Of a stretch of 64,000 nucleotides of DNA, positions 26,247 through 34,999 are shown in pieces (positions within the stretch are counted from its first letter, which is position 1; every line of letters starts with the position of its first letter). Source of the stretch: CBDFJH01 sp965198095 (GTDB taxonomy: Bacteria > Latescibacterota > UBA2968 > GCA-2709665); contig OZ240239.1 of NCBI GenBank assembly GCA_965198095.1, positions 2,170,001 through 2,234,000 on the forward strand. Direction: 5' to 3'. A program made the position numbers and the translations under genes. The notes below the pieces were generated by a model that worked only from the letters and a program-made list of their open reading frames with translations, did no database searches and had not been told where the DNA came from.

Positions 26247-27860
26247 GTCGGGGTAGAGCCACGGAATGCGACGTATGATCTCCTCTTTCTGGTCTTCCAT
26301 CATGACTTCAATGACGGTGGGTCCCTCGAGATCCAGGACATCCGCAAACACAGCCTCAAAGCTTTCAGGCCGAGCGATCCGGATGCCACGGGCGCCCATG
26401 GACCGGGCAAGATCGGCGATGTGCGGCGCGTTCATCTGGGTATCGGTCGTGCGTCCTTCGAACGCCTTCGCCTGAGCGGCCTCAATCGCGGTGAGGCCCC
26501 CGTCGTTGATCACGACGGACAGGACGTCGATGCCGTAGTCTGCAGCCGTCGCGAGTTCGCAGGCCGTCATCAGGAATCCTCCGTCACCGCAGAACGCGAC
26601 CACCCGCCGGTCCGGAAGGGCCAGTTTCGCGCCGATCGCAGCAGGCAGCGCAAACCCGAGCGTGATGTAATGACACGGGTATAAGAAGGTCCTTGGAACC
26701 GTAATCGGGAATTCGTCGAACGCCCTGTAGGCGATCGAGGTGACATCTACGCAGACAATCGCGTCGTCTGGCAGCATTTTTCGCATTTGCGACATGATCG
26801 GCAGTTGGGGCCTGCCAGAAGTGAGCTCGTCTCGCAGCCGGTCGACCCTACCGTTCCACGCTGAAACGGGCGCGTCGCCTTCCCGGATCAGTTCCAAGAG
26901 TGTCGTCAACGACTGTTTGAGGTCTCCAGCGACCCCGAGATCGACGGGGTATTCCCGCCCGATCTCTACCGGATCCGGATCCAGTTGCACGCGAGTCGGA
27001 GGCAATTCAAGCTTCCACGCCGAGGTATCGCTCTCCGTCAGTCGACAGCCTGCAATGAGCACACCGTCAGCCTCTTTCAAGATGGTTCGGGCGAGCCTGG
27101 CCTTGCAGTGGCCTGCAGAAAGTGGATGCGTATCAGGTATCGCTCCCTTGCCCAGCCGGGTCATGATGACCGGGGTCTGCGTCTGTTCAGCCAGGCCTGA
27201 AATCGGTCCGGTGGCGTTCGCCTCGATGACGTTTGCGCCGGCCAAGATAACCCACCGGTTACAACCCTTTAAAACGTCGGCAGCCTGTCCAAGGGCATCC
27301 CGGTCCGGCATCGGCCGATCATCCGGAACGAATTCTGGAATGGAGACCTCTCCTTCCGAGGAGACGACGTCTATGGGGAGCTCAATCACGGCCGGACCCG
27401 GCCTCGGAGCTCTCAGGGCCTCGAAAGCTCCGACCACCGCGTGGGGAATCTCCTGAAGGGTCGTCGGGCGTGCGAAGAATCGGGTAATCGGGGCGAAAAA
27501 CGCGGCTTGGTCCAGGCCGTGAACACATTTGCTCAGGTCTCGGCCGTCGGTGGAAACGGCCGTGCCTCCCGTGATGAGCAGGACCGGGACACTGTCCGCG
27601 CAGGCATCTCCGATGCCGGTTGCGGCATTGCTCGCCCCCGGTCCGGAAACAGTGAGCGCGACGCCAACCTGGCCCGAGGCGCGCGCATAGCCGTTGGCCA
27701 CCAGCGTGGCGGTTTGCTCGTTTCGGATCAGTAAGTGCTCGATCTCATCGCTGCGAGCCAATGCGTCATAGATGTGGATGTTCTGAACGCCGGGCATGCC
27801 GACCAGACAGCTCACGCCCTGTGCTTTTAAACATTCGACGATAATTTCGCCACCGGTCAT
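26241..27860 (-). CDS. Thiamine diphosphate enzyme, acetolactate-synthase-like
   Basis: A 539-residue protein with the three domains of ThDP-dependent decarboxylases and acetolactate synthases. The Pyr domain has the catalytic Glu (RNEQTATLVANGYA, near 47). A central domain follows. The PP domain has the ThDP-Mg motif GDGGFLMTACELATA continuing to VINDGG. The overall look recalls the acetolactate-synthase-like group that includes keto-acid decarboxylases such as AruI, so the reaction is uncertain. No small regulatory subunit (ilvN) is adjacent, which argues against housekeeping acetolactate synthase. ATG 27860 follows GGAG at good spacing; the frame's earlier start at 27944 is not needed. Confidence 0.85.
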   Translation of the reverse strand: MTGGEIIVECLKAQGVSCLVGMPGVQNIHIYDALARSDEIEHLLIRNEQTATLVANGYARASGQVGVALTVSGPGASNAATGIGDACADSVPVLLITGGTAVSTDGRDLSKCVHGLDQAAFFAPITRFFARPTTLQEIPHAVVGAFEALRAPRPGPAVIELPIDVVSSEGEVSIPEFVPDDRPMPDRDALGQAADVLKGCNRWVILAGANVIEANATGPISGLAEQTQTPVIMTRLGKGAIPDTHPLSAGHCKARLARTILKEADGVLIAGCRLTESDTSAWKLELPPTRVQLDPDPVEIGREYPVDLGVAGDLKQSLTTLLELIREGDAPVSAWNGRVDRLRDELTSGRPQLPIMSQMRKMLPDDAIVCVDVTSIAYRAFDEFPITVPRTFLYPCHYITLGFALPAAIGAKLALPDRRVVAFCGDGGFLMTACELATAADYGIDVLSVVINDGGLTAIEAAQAKAFEGRTTDTQMNAPHIADLARSMGARGIRIARPESFEAVFADVLDLEGPTVIEVMMEDQKEEIIRRIPWLYPDS

Positions 27861-28074
27861 GTGAGGCTCCAGGTTTTGGGCAAATGCGCCTCGCGAAGTG
27901 CGGGTCTTGACCCCCAGGTCAAATCCGCTACCGCGAAAAGTCAAGCAGCATCGTGCGAGACCGCAGGCCGAAAAGTGAGTTAAACACAGAGCGATTCAGG
28001 GCTTTTGTGCTTGTCCTCAATCAGAGAAATGCTTAGTTTGAGATCGCGAATCTTGTCACCTGTCGGAGTTCCCC

Positions 28075-28587
28075 ATGCCCACGTTTATCGACAGTCGTCC
28101 GGAACGCAAGTCCGTATGCGAGGTCAGGTTCGCGAACTGGGACAAACGGGTGGCGTGCAAGCCGTTTACGAATCTCAGGTCGCTTGCGATCGAGAACGAC
28201 ATCGACCTGTACAACGGGTTGGCAAAATATTTGAACTGCCAGGGGCACGGTGCGTGCGGCACCTGCACCGTAGAAGTGATTCCTCAAGGTGGCGTTACGA
28301 AAAAGGGGGCGTTGGAGAACCTCCGTTTTCTCCAGCTCAAAGGGAACCTGAGACTGTCTTGCCAGGTTTTGGTGACTGGAGACATTGAAGTTCGGAAGCA
28401 CGATGGATTCTTCGGGACGAAGGACTACGCGCAGGTCCTTTCGCGCGAAGAGATCGTCCGTCTTTATAGACAGGAAGGAAAGACGCTGGCTGAAATTGCC
28501 GACCATCTCAACTGTCCGGTCCCGAAGGTCGTGATCATCCTTGAAAAAGCGGGGGTAGAAATGCGGCGACCCGGATCCGCTGTCTGA
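28075..28587 (+). CDS. 2Fe-2S ferredoxin fused to a C-terminal helix-turn-helix
   Basis: Residues about 15-110 form a plant/adrenodoxin-type ferredoxin with cluster ligands Cys55, Cys61, Cys64 and Cys96 (CQGHGACGTC, then LSC). The remaining part (about 121-165, LSREEIVRLYRQEGKTLAEI and following) looks like a helix-turn-helix of the kind seen in transposase-like or sigma-4-like domains. GGAG precedes the ATG by 6 bases. A redox-sensing DNA-binding protein is a possibility, but the second domain could also be a protein-interaction module. It stands alone with a strong terminator 60 bases downstream. Confidence 0.8.
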   Translation: MPTFIDSRPERKSVCEVRFANWDKRVACKPFTNLRSLAIENDIDLYNGLAKYLNCQGHGACGTCTVEVIPQGGVTKKGALENLRFLQLKGNLRLSCQVLVTGDIEVRKHDGFFGTKDYAQVLSREEIVRLYRQEGKTLAEIADHLNCPVPKVVIILEKAGVEMRRPGSAV

Positions 28588-28647
28588 TCCCACCCCGGAA
28601 CGCCATCCGGGAGGACAGATCCCGGGACGAGAAATCGATTGCCAGGC

Positions 28648-28676
28648 GGACACCTTCACGGTGTCCACTTTTTTTT
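28648..28676 (+). terminator. Terminator overlapping the 3' end of trmJ
   Basis: GGACACC (28648-28654) pairs with GGTGTCC (28660-28666), and eight T residues follow (28669-28676). It is placed to end the ferredoxin transcript. The same bases, on the other strand, encode the last residues of the convergent TrmJ, including its lysine run. Confidence 0.75.
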
Positions 28677-29456
28677 GATGCCCGCGACAGGATCATCGTC
28701 CTGCCCATCGTTTACGCCGTAGCGTGCCGCGAACTTGTCTACCTGCCGAAAAAGTTTGTGCAGCGTGGCGACGTCTCGGTTTTCCAGCGCCACGCGCCCG
28801 AACGTACGTCTGATCGCGTGCATGAAGGTCTGGAGTCGGTGGGGAGATACGAAGCCGAGCTTCTCCAGGACCGACGCAACGTGTGCGTAGAAGGATTCCA
28901 CGGCTTCGAAAGGTGCGAGATCCCGCGGTTCTGCCTCAGCGTCCGAGGCGGCGGCTCGAGAAAGCTCGTAAGCGAAGATCAGCGCTGCCTGGGCGAGGTT
29001 GAGGGAAGGATACGGCCGAGCCGTTGGAATCCGCGCAACGACGTTGCAGCGATGGATCTCGTCGGTCGTCAAACCCCGGTCTTCCCGACCGAAGACGACG
29101 GCCCCTTCGTTGCCCGGCGGAAGGGAAACGAGTCGACGCGCGACGGCTTCCGGGCTGGACGGACATTCGAAGTGCTGGCGTTTTCGATGGGTCGTGGCCA
29201 CAGACAAAACAGTTCCAGCCAGCGCCTCCTCCAAGGAGTCCGAGACGGTCGCGCCATACAGGACATCCCCGGATCCGGTGGCCATCTTTCGGGCCTCTCC
29301 CGACGCAAAGTCTGAAGGATGCACCAAGTAGAGTTTGTTCAGGCCCATGTTTTTCATGGCGCGCGCGACGGCGCCCACGTTACCCGGCTCCTTCGGCTCC
29401 ACCAGGATGATGCGAATCTGCGCGAGAGAATCCAGATCGGTCCGGTTGCCTTTCAT
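28656..29456 (-). CDS. trmJ: tRNA (cytidine/uridine-2'-O-)-methyltransferase TrmJ
   Basis: TrmJ methylates the 2'-OH of residue 32 of tRNAs using SAM. The 266-residue SPOUT protein has all three family motifs: EPGNVGAVARAMKNMG near 22-37, VVFGREDRGLT near 120, and PSLNLAQAA near 150, which build the knotted SAM site. A C-terminal helical extension (about 165-260) is typical of TrmJ as opposed to shorter SpoU enzymes. It lies 8 bases downstream of the BioF-like gene on the same strand and is probably cotranscribed. Confidence 0.92.
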   Translation of the reverse strand: MKGNRTDLDSLAQIRIILVEPKEPGNVGAVARAMKNMGLNKLYLVHPSDFASGEARKMATGSGDVLYGATVSDSLEEALAGTVLSVATTHRKRQHFECPSSPEAVARRLVSLPPGNEGAVVFGREDRGLTTDEIHRCNVVARIPTARPYPSLNLAQAALIFAYELSRAAASDAEAEPRDLAPFEAVESFYAHVASVLEKLGFVSPHRLQTFMHAIRRTFGRVALENRDVATLHKLFRQVDKFAARYGVNDGQDDDPVAGIKKKWTP

Positions 29457-29464
29457 AAGACCTC

Positions 29465-30640
29465 TTATAGAACGATTCCCAAACGACCGGCGGCCTGGAC
29501 ACGCCTCATCGCTTCGATCAGGCGCTCGATGTCTTCCTCGGTGTGTACGGACGTGAGGGCGAGACGGAGGCGGCTTTGGTTCTCCGGCACGGTCGGAGGG
29601 CGAATTCCGGTGAGAAAGATTCTCTGTTCCAAGAGGGCCTCCGAAATGGCCATCGTCCGGTTCGGATCGCCGATAAGGATCGGAATGATCTGGGTTTCAG
29701 AATTCATGAGATCGAATCCCAAGCGGCGTAGGCCATCGCGCGCTTTCCGCACATTCGCCCACAATCGACGACGAATCTCAGGCTCTGAATCGATCACCTT
29801 CAGGGCCGCGATTGTGGCTGCGCAGGCATCAGGGGACAGGGCGGTTGTGTAGATGAACGTCCGGGCACGATTGATCAGCAGGTCGATCAGTTCCTGCCTT
29901 CCAGCCACGAATCCCCCCACGGAGCCCAACGCGATACTTCCCGAAGATGTCAGGACGTCGACGCCTTTCACGTCGAAATGTTCTGGCGATCCTCTTCCTT
30001 GGGGCCCGATCACTCCGGTTCCGTGAGCGTCATCCACCATGAGGATCGCATCGTGGCGCTGCGCGACGTCCGTTAACTCGGGGAGTGGCGCGACGTCTCC
30101 ATCTACGCTGAAGACGCCGTCCGTGACGATGAGCCTTCTACGGTATGGCTTCGCCGATTGCATCAACGCTTCGAGATGATTCGCGCTGCGGTGAGCGTAG
30201 ACGATGATCTTCGCCCTGGAGAGGCGGCAGCCATCCACGAGGCTGGCGTGGTTGAGGCGGTCGCTGAAGATAACATCCTCCGGGCCCGCCAGGGAAGTTA
30301 TGGCGCCTACGTTGGCCATATAGCCGGTTGGAAAGGTGAGGGCAGACTCCGTGCCCAGAAAACGGGCCAGGCAGGTTTCGAGCTCGGTGTGCAATGACGT
30401 GGTGCCTGAAACGAGGCGCGAAGCGGCCGCGCTGCAGCCGTGGCTGTTCAGGGCCCTCGCAGCGGCGGCCTTCAGAGCGGGGTGATTGGCCAGGCCGAGA
30501 TAGTCGTTGGAGCAGAAGTTGAAAAACTCGACGCCCATCATCCGGCATCGAGGCCCCTGAGGGCCATCGATCTGGCGGAGATTCCGATAGAGGCCTTCTG
30601 ACTTGAGGTCTTGGAGTTCTGCCGAGAGGGAAGGAAGCAT
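29465..30640 (-). CDS. BioF/Kbl-like alpha-oxoamine synthase fold lacking the PLP lysine
   Basis: The 391-residue protein matches 8-amino-7-oxononanoate synthase and 2-amino-3-ketobutyrate ligase across its length. NDYLGLANHP is near the start, then the PLP-stacking histidine (NHASLVDG) and the Asp/His of VDDAHGTGVIG. Where the family has the internal aldimine lysine (GTLSKALGS), this sequence reads SSGSIALGS, so position 236 is Ile (codon ATC). Flanking residues are well conserved, and the frame is clean. Without this lysine normal PLP catalysis is not expected. It might be a non-catalytic relative or use PLP differently. ATG 30640 is chosen where BioF similarity begins; upstream codons to 30799 are not BioF-like. 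No biotin genes are adjacent; trmJ follows. Confidence 0.85.
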   Translation of the reverse strand: MLPSLSAELQDLKSEGLYRNLRQIDGPQGPRCRMMGVEFFNFCSNDYLGLANHPALKAAAARALNSHGCSAAASRLVSGTTSLHTELETCLARFLGTESALTFPTGYMANVGAITSLAGPEDVIFSDRLNHASLVDGCRLSRAKIIVYAHRSANHLEALMQSAKPYRRRLIVTDGVFSVDGDVAPLPELTDVAQRHDAILMVDDAHGTGVIGPQGRGSPEHFDVKGVDVLTSSGSIALGSVGGFVAGRQELIDLLINRARTFIYTTALSPDACAATIAALKVIDSEPEIRRRLWANVRKARDGLRRLGFDLMNSETQIIPILIGDPNRTMAISEALLEQRIFLTGIRPPTVPENQSRLRLALTSVHTEEDIERLIEAMRRVQAAGRLGIVL

Positions 30641-30901
30641 AGAACGAAGTAGAGACGATGAGAAATCGGAGGAACTGCGAAGCGCAGCACGCCGGGGATG
30701 CGTAATCCCAAATCGGAAGTTCGGTGAACCAAGATAAGAGGGCCACGGCACTTTGTCAAACCCGCTCGTCCAAACCATCGCCCAGATTGACAAGCGCAAA
30801 GGCCTCGCTTATATTTACGCAATCCTCCTTTAAGGTGTTGAAGCCATCCAAAAACCTTACCCCTGCAGTGCCTGAGACCTCCATGAAGTCAAGGATTCGG
30901 T

Positions 30902-33196
30902 ATGGCGGATGATGCCCCGGGCGACCGAAGGTCCCTGTACCCGCTTCTCATTTACCCAGCAGTCTCCGGACTGATCCTTGGCACCGCATTCCCGCCGCTT
31001 CCTGTCGGACTGCTGGCCTATATCGGTTTGATTCCCCTCATATGGTCGGCGGAACGCTTGCAGGGACGTGCGGCATTCGGCGCCGGTGTGGTGCAGGGTC
31101 TCGTTTTTTATGCGACGACAATCTACTGGATTTCCTGGATCACGTTCCCGGGCATGGCTGGCGCGATTCTGTATCTTGCCCTGTTTAGAGGGCTTTTTCT
31201 CTGGGTGCTGAGTCGGGTCGTGCACCGGTTCGGCGTGCTGGGACTTTGGAGCACGCCCTTCGTGTGGGTGGCGTTTGAATACCTCGGTTCGATCGGGGAT
31301 ATGGGTTTCCCGTGGACTCTCCTCGGGGTGACACAGACGGCGTATCTCCCGTTGATTCAGTACGCCGAGTTTACCGGCGTCTATGGCGTCTCCTTCTGGA
31401 TTGTCGGAGTCAACTTGGCGATCTTGGCGATCGTGCGGCACCGCCTGGCCGCGGGTGGCGTCGCTCTTATCGTCCTGTTTGCCGTTCCAGCCCTACACGG
31501 TCTGCTCGTGCTGGCGACGCCCTTCGATGGGCGGCCCGTAAACGTCGGTGCCGTACAACCCAACGTCTCGCCTCTCGCCAAGCAAAATCGGGGGTTCGAA
31601 TATAATCTCAGCATCCTTAAGCGCCTTACGCGCCAAGCCGTTGCGCGTGGCGCGGATCTCGTGATCTGGCCCGAGACGGCCGTGCCCGCTTACCTGGAAG
31701 GTGAATTCCATCGGTCCTACAGAGATCGACTTCACGCCTACGCGGACTCGCTGAAGATCTATCTTTATACGGGTGCGCATCACGAAGAGATGAACTCTCC
31801 GCGCCGGTCGTATAACTCGTCATTCCTGTTTTCCCCGGGCAAGCCGTCCCTGCAGCGCTACGACAAGATCAAGCTCGTCCCGTTCGGCGAACGGGCCCCT
31901 TTCCCCGAGCAGCTGCCGTTCTTGAGGAAGATCAGGTTTACGGGTGGCGGTTTCGAGAGCGGAAATTTCGATTCTGGAGAGACGTTAACCGTTTTCGAAG
32001 GGCCCGACGTGCATTTTTCTGCGCTCATCTGTTTCGACTCCGTCTTCCCCGGCTTTGCGAGGGAATTCGTCTTGAGGGGCGCCGAGTTTCTGGTCGTGAT
32101 TACGAACGACGGTTGGTTTGGAAGAACCTCCGGGCCATATCAGCACGCCGAGGCGGCCGTGTTCAGGGCGATCGAGAATCGGAGGGCCGTCGTGCGTTGC
32201 GCGAACACGGGCGTCTCCACGTTGATCGATGCTGCAGGCAGGAAAGACCAGACCACGGACATTTTCCACGAAGCCGTGTTGATCGGAAGATTGTCGGCGC
32301 GCACGGCGAAAACAGTCTACACGCGGTACGGAGATCTTTTTTCTCAGGTCTGCGGCCTGCTGACCGTCGTGCTGCTGGGGTTGTCTTTCCGTGGTACGGG
32401 CAGCGCATTCGGAGAGCGTTCCATTCTTCCAAAGACAAAGGCGCCAAAGGCTCCTGAGCAGGACCTCGATTCGCCGGCCCCTGAAGACGAGAGCGCGATG
32501 CCGTTTCTGGACCACCTCGAGGAGCTCAGGTGGCGCATCCTGAAATCCCTGTCGGGGGTTGTGGTCGGTGCGATCGTTTGCGCGCTCTTTTCAGACGCAC
32601 TTTTGAGGCTTCTGACGCTTCCCGCCGAAGACATGAAGGTTCCCACAGAGCTGATTACGCTCAAACCGATGGGCATGTTCGTCGTCAAACTGAACATTGC
32701 CCTCGTGGGCGGGCTCTTGGTGGCCCTGCCGATCGTGTTTCACCAGCTCTGGTTGTTCGTCGCACCAGGACTATACCGAAACGAAAAACGGTATGTCGTT
32801 TTCATCATCTGTTCCTCAATCCTCTGCTTTGCTGCCGGGGCGGCTGTAGCCTACTTCGCGGTCATTCCTATCGCCCTTGGCTTTCTCGTTGGGATGACGT
32901 CCGGCACCGGGGTCATCCCCCAGTTCGACATTGGGCTGTATATCGGTTTCGTGCTCCGTTTGCTGCTCGCGTTCGGAGTCGTGTTCGAGCTGCCCGTGGC
33001 GACCTTTTTTCTAAGCAAAGTGGGTTTGTTGACCGCGGACCGGATGAGGGCGGGCAGGCGCTACGCCATCCTGATCGGGTTTGTGTTGGCGGCGCTTCTA
33101 ACACCTCCCGACCCGATCTCCCAGCTGATGATGGCCCTGCCGCTCATCCTGCTTTATCAGATGAGTATCTGGGTGGCCAAGTTTGCCGCTCGTTGA
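30902..33196 (+). CDS. Apolipoprotein N-acyltransferase fused to TatC
   Basis: One uninterrupted 764-residue frame joins two proteins that are normally separate. Residues about 1-500 are Lnt, the inner-membrane enzyme that adds the third acyl chain to lipoproteins. It has an eight-helix N-terminus and a nitrilase domain with the triad Glu258 (WPETA), Lys322 (YDKIKLVPFGE) and Cys377 (ICFDS). A proline-rich linker of about 30 residues follows. Residues 533-764 are TatC, the receptor of twin-arginine translocation, beginning MPFLDHLEELRWRI and carrying six helices. The internal ATG at 32498 lies in frame with no stop between the parts. Either a true fusion or internal re-initiation could supply TatC. 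No tatA or tatB is in the window. A metallo-hydrolase gene follows at 22 bases. Confidence 0.92.
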   Translation: MADDAPGDRRSLYPLLIYPAVSGLILGTAFPPLPVGLLAYIGLIPLIWSAERLQGRAAFGAGVVQGLVFYATTIYWISWITFPGMAGAILYLALFRGLFLWVLSRVVHRFGVLGLWSTPFVWVAFEYLGSIGDMGFPWTLLGVTQTAYLPLIQYAEFTGVYGVSFWIVGVNLAILAIVRHRLAAGGVALIVLFAVPALHGLLVLATPFDGRPVNVGAVQPNVSPLAKQNRGFEYNLSILKRLTRQAVARGADLVIWPETAVPAYLEGEFHRSYRDRLHAYADSLKIYLYTGAHHEEMNSPRRSYNSSFLFSPGKPSLQRYDKIKLVPFGERAPFPEQLPFLRKIRFTGGGFESGNFDSGETLTVFEGPDVHFSALICFDSVFPGFAREFVLRGAEFLVVITNDGWFGRTSGPYQHAEAAVFRAIENRRAVVRCANTGVSTLIDAAGRKDQTTDIFHEAVLIGRLSARTAKTVYTRYGDLFSQVCGLLTVVLLGLSFRGTGSAFGERSILPKTKAPKAPEQDLDSPAPEDESAMPFLDHLEELRWRILKSLSGVVVGAIVCALFSDALLRLLTLPAEDMKVPTELITLKPMGMFVVKLNIALVGGLLVALPIVFHQLWLFVAPGLYRNEKRYVVFIICSSILCFAAGAAVAYFAVIPIALGFLVGMTSGTGVIPQFDIGLYIGFVLRLLLAFGVVFELPVATFFLSKVGLLTADRMRAGRRYAILIGFVLAALLTPPDPISQLMMALPLILLYQMSIWVAKFAAR

Positions 33197-33218
33197 GACA
33201 GGAAACGGTTGGAAATCT

Positions 33219-34004
33219 ATGCGAACGTGCGTGCTGGCCAGCGGAAGTTCGGGAAACGCCGTCTACGTGAGCAAGGGAAAAACGCACGTTCTGGTCGATG
33301 CAGGGCTGGTCGGCAAGAAGATCGAGGAACGACTGATTGCGATCGGCGTGGATCCCTCGCACCTGCAGGCGATCGTCGTCTCACACGAGCATGTCGATCA
33401 TATGAGAGGCGTGGGCGTGCTCGCGCGTCGGTTTGGGATTCCGGTCTGGATGACCGAAGGCACCTTCGGTGCCGCGAAGAAATGGTTTCGAGGTCGCGAA
33501 CGCATTCACCTCTTCGGAAACGACGAAAGATTCCACCTCGACGAGCTCTCGTTCCAGCCTTTTGCCCTTTCACACGATGCGGCTGACCCGGTTAATTTTT
33601 TGGTGACGGGAAACGATCAGGTCGTGGGCATTGCAACGGACATGGGTCGGGTGACCCATCTCGTCTACGAGCGGTTGAAGACGGCCGACCTTGTGGTGAT
33701 TGAAACGAATTACGACCGAGATCTGTTGATGAACGGTCCCTATCCGTGGGACCTGAAGCGGCGTATCAGCGGAAGCCGAGGCCATCTGTCCAACGATCTG
33801 GCGGCCGAGACGCTCTGCCGGTTGGCCGAAGAGGGCCTGGAGCACGCCATTCTGGCCCATCTCAGCGAGAAAAACAATCAGCCGTATCTGGCGGAACGGG
33901 CCTGCAGAGGAAATTTGGATCGACGTGGTTTGCGCGATTTCGGACTGACGGTGGCGGGGCCGAACAGGCCCAGCGCCCTGTTCGGTGCACGGAGGGCACG
34001 TTGA
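33219..34004 (+). CDS. Metallo-beta-lactamase fold hydrolase, WalJ/YycJ-like
   Basis: The 261-residue protein starts CVLASGSSGNAVYV and carries the metal-ligand pattern SHEHVDHMRG of the metallo-beta-lactamase superfamily. Later ligand regions are ALSHDAADPV, IATDMG and HLSEKNNQP. This is the YycJ/WalJ group, a putative single-stranded-DNA-directed exonuclease linked to replication or repair in Firmicutes. ATG 33219 is chosen because the family starts there; a TTG at 33183 adds 12 residues. Its stop overlaps the start of the antiporter gene by 3 bases, so the two are probably translationally coupled. Confidence 0.88.
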   Translation: MRTCVLASGSSGNAVYVSKGKTHVLVDAGLVGKKIEERLIAIGVDPSHLQAIVVSHEHVDHMRGVGVLARRFGIPVWMTEGTFGAAKKWFRGRERIHLFGNDERFHLDELSFQPFALSHDAADPVNFLVTGNDQVVGIATDMGRVTHLVYERLKTADLVVIETNYDRDLLMNGPYPWDLKRRISGSRGHLSNDLAAETLCRLAEEGLEHAILAHLSEKNNQPYLAERACRGNLDRRGLRDFGLTVAGPNRPSALFGARRAR

Positions 34005-34975
34005 GTCTGCCGGTTGCGCTGGGGGTTCTTCTTCTCTGTTTCGTCGTTCTCCTCAAGTGTGCCTCCTGGTTCGTCGACGGCGCAGTAGGCATTGCCGAAC
34101 ACTTGAGGGTTCCGAAGGTTCTGGTCGGGATCGTCCTCGTGAGTGTGGCGACGACGGCGCCGGAGTTGTTCGTTTCGGTTCAGTCCGCACTTTCGGGATA
34201 CCCGGAAATTGCGCTCGGAAATGCGGTTGGGTCCGTCATCGCAGATGATGGTCTCGCGCTCGGTCTGGGGGCTCTCGCGGCCCAGAGACCGGTTCTGATC
34301 AACCCTTACTTGCTGAAAACAACGGGGATCTTCCTGGTTTGTGTGGATCTCGTCGCGTATGCCATGGCCTTCGACGGGACGCTTTCCCGTGTAGAGGGGG
34401 CCGTTCTCCTTGTCCTTTTCTGCGCCTATCTCTGCTTTGTCTGTTTGACCCGGAGGAAGTCATCAGCGTCGGAAGCCGGCCTTGAGGAGTTGGTGGAGAT
34501 TGCGAAGACCACTGTCGGACGCGGTCTGCCGACGCGGGTTGGATGGTTCGTGGCCGGATTGGTCGGCGTTCTTCTGGCGAGTAGAGGGGTTGTCGCTTCC
34601 TCTGTAGCGATTGCCGAATATCTCAACGTTAGCGAAGCCGTGATCGGGTTAACGGTGATCGCGATCGGCACTTCCTTACCTGAGATGGTCACGTCCGTTA
34701 CGGCCTGTTACAAGGGACACGGAGGGATCGCCGTCGGAAATATCCTGGGCGCGGATATCCTGAACGTGTGCTGGATCGCCGGGGCTTCGGCCGCCGTCAG
34801 CCCCTTGATCGTCGAGACCAGGATGATCCACTTTTCCTTTCCGGCGATGCTGCTTATCGTCTTCACGATGCTGCTGTTGATGCGCACCGGCCATCGTTTG
34901 ACCCGGGCCGAGGGCCTTTTTCTCTGTCTCCTTTACTGCGGCTACCTGCTGCTCGCAGGGAAGCTCTTTCTATAG
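34001..34975 (+). CDS. Sodium/calcium exchanger family antiporter (CaCA)
   Basis: The 324-residue membrane protein has about ten helices with two alpha-repeats. The first reads TTAPELFVSVQSALSGY and continues to GNAVGSVIADDGLALG. The second reads GTSLPEMVTSVTACYKGH and continues to GNILGADILNV. In exchangers that carry calcium the GNxxGSN motif is usual. Here the first repeat has Val in place of the last Asn and the second has Ala-Asp, so ion preference may differ. It starts at TTG 34001 with GGAGGG a few bases upstream, overlapping the preceding stop as TTGA. The longer frame from 33746 runs antiparallel to nothing useful and is rejected. Confidence 0.85.
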   Translation: MSLPVALGVLLLCFVVLLKCASWFVDGAVGIAEHLRVPKVLVGIVLVSVATTAPELFVSVQSALSGYPEIALGNAVGSVIADDGLALGLGALAAQRPVLINPYLLKTTGIFLVCVDLVAYAMAFDGTLSRVEGAVLLVLFCAYLCFVCLTRRKSSASEAGLEELVEIAKTTVGRGLPTRVGWFVAGLVGVLLASRGVVASSVAIAEYLNVSEAVIGLTVIAIGTSLPEMVTSVTACYKGHGGIAVGNILGADILNVCWIAGASAAVSPLIVETRMIHFSFPAMLLIVFTMLLLMRTGHRLTRAEGLFLCLLYCGYLLLAGKLFL

Positions 34976-34999
34976 GTGTGTAGGTAGAGGAGAACGCCC

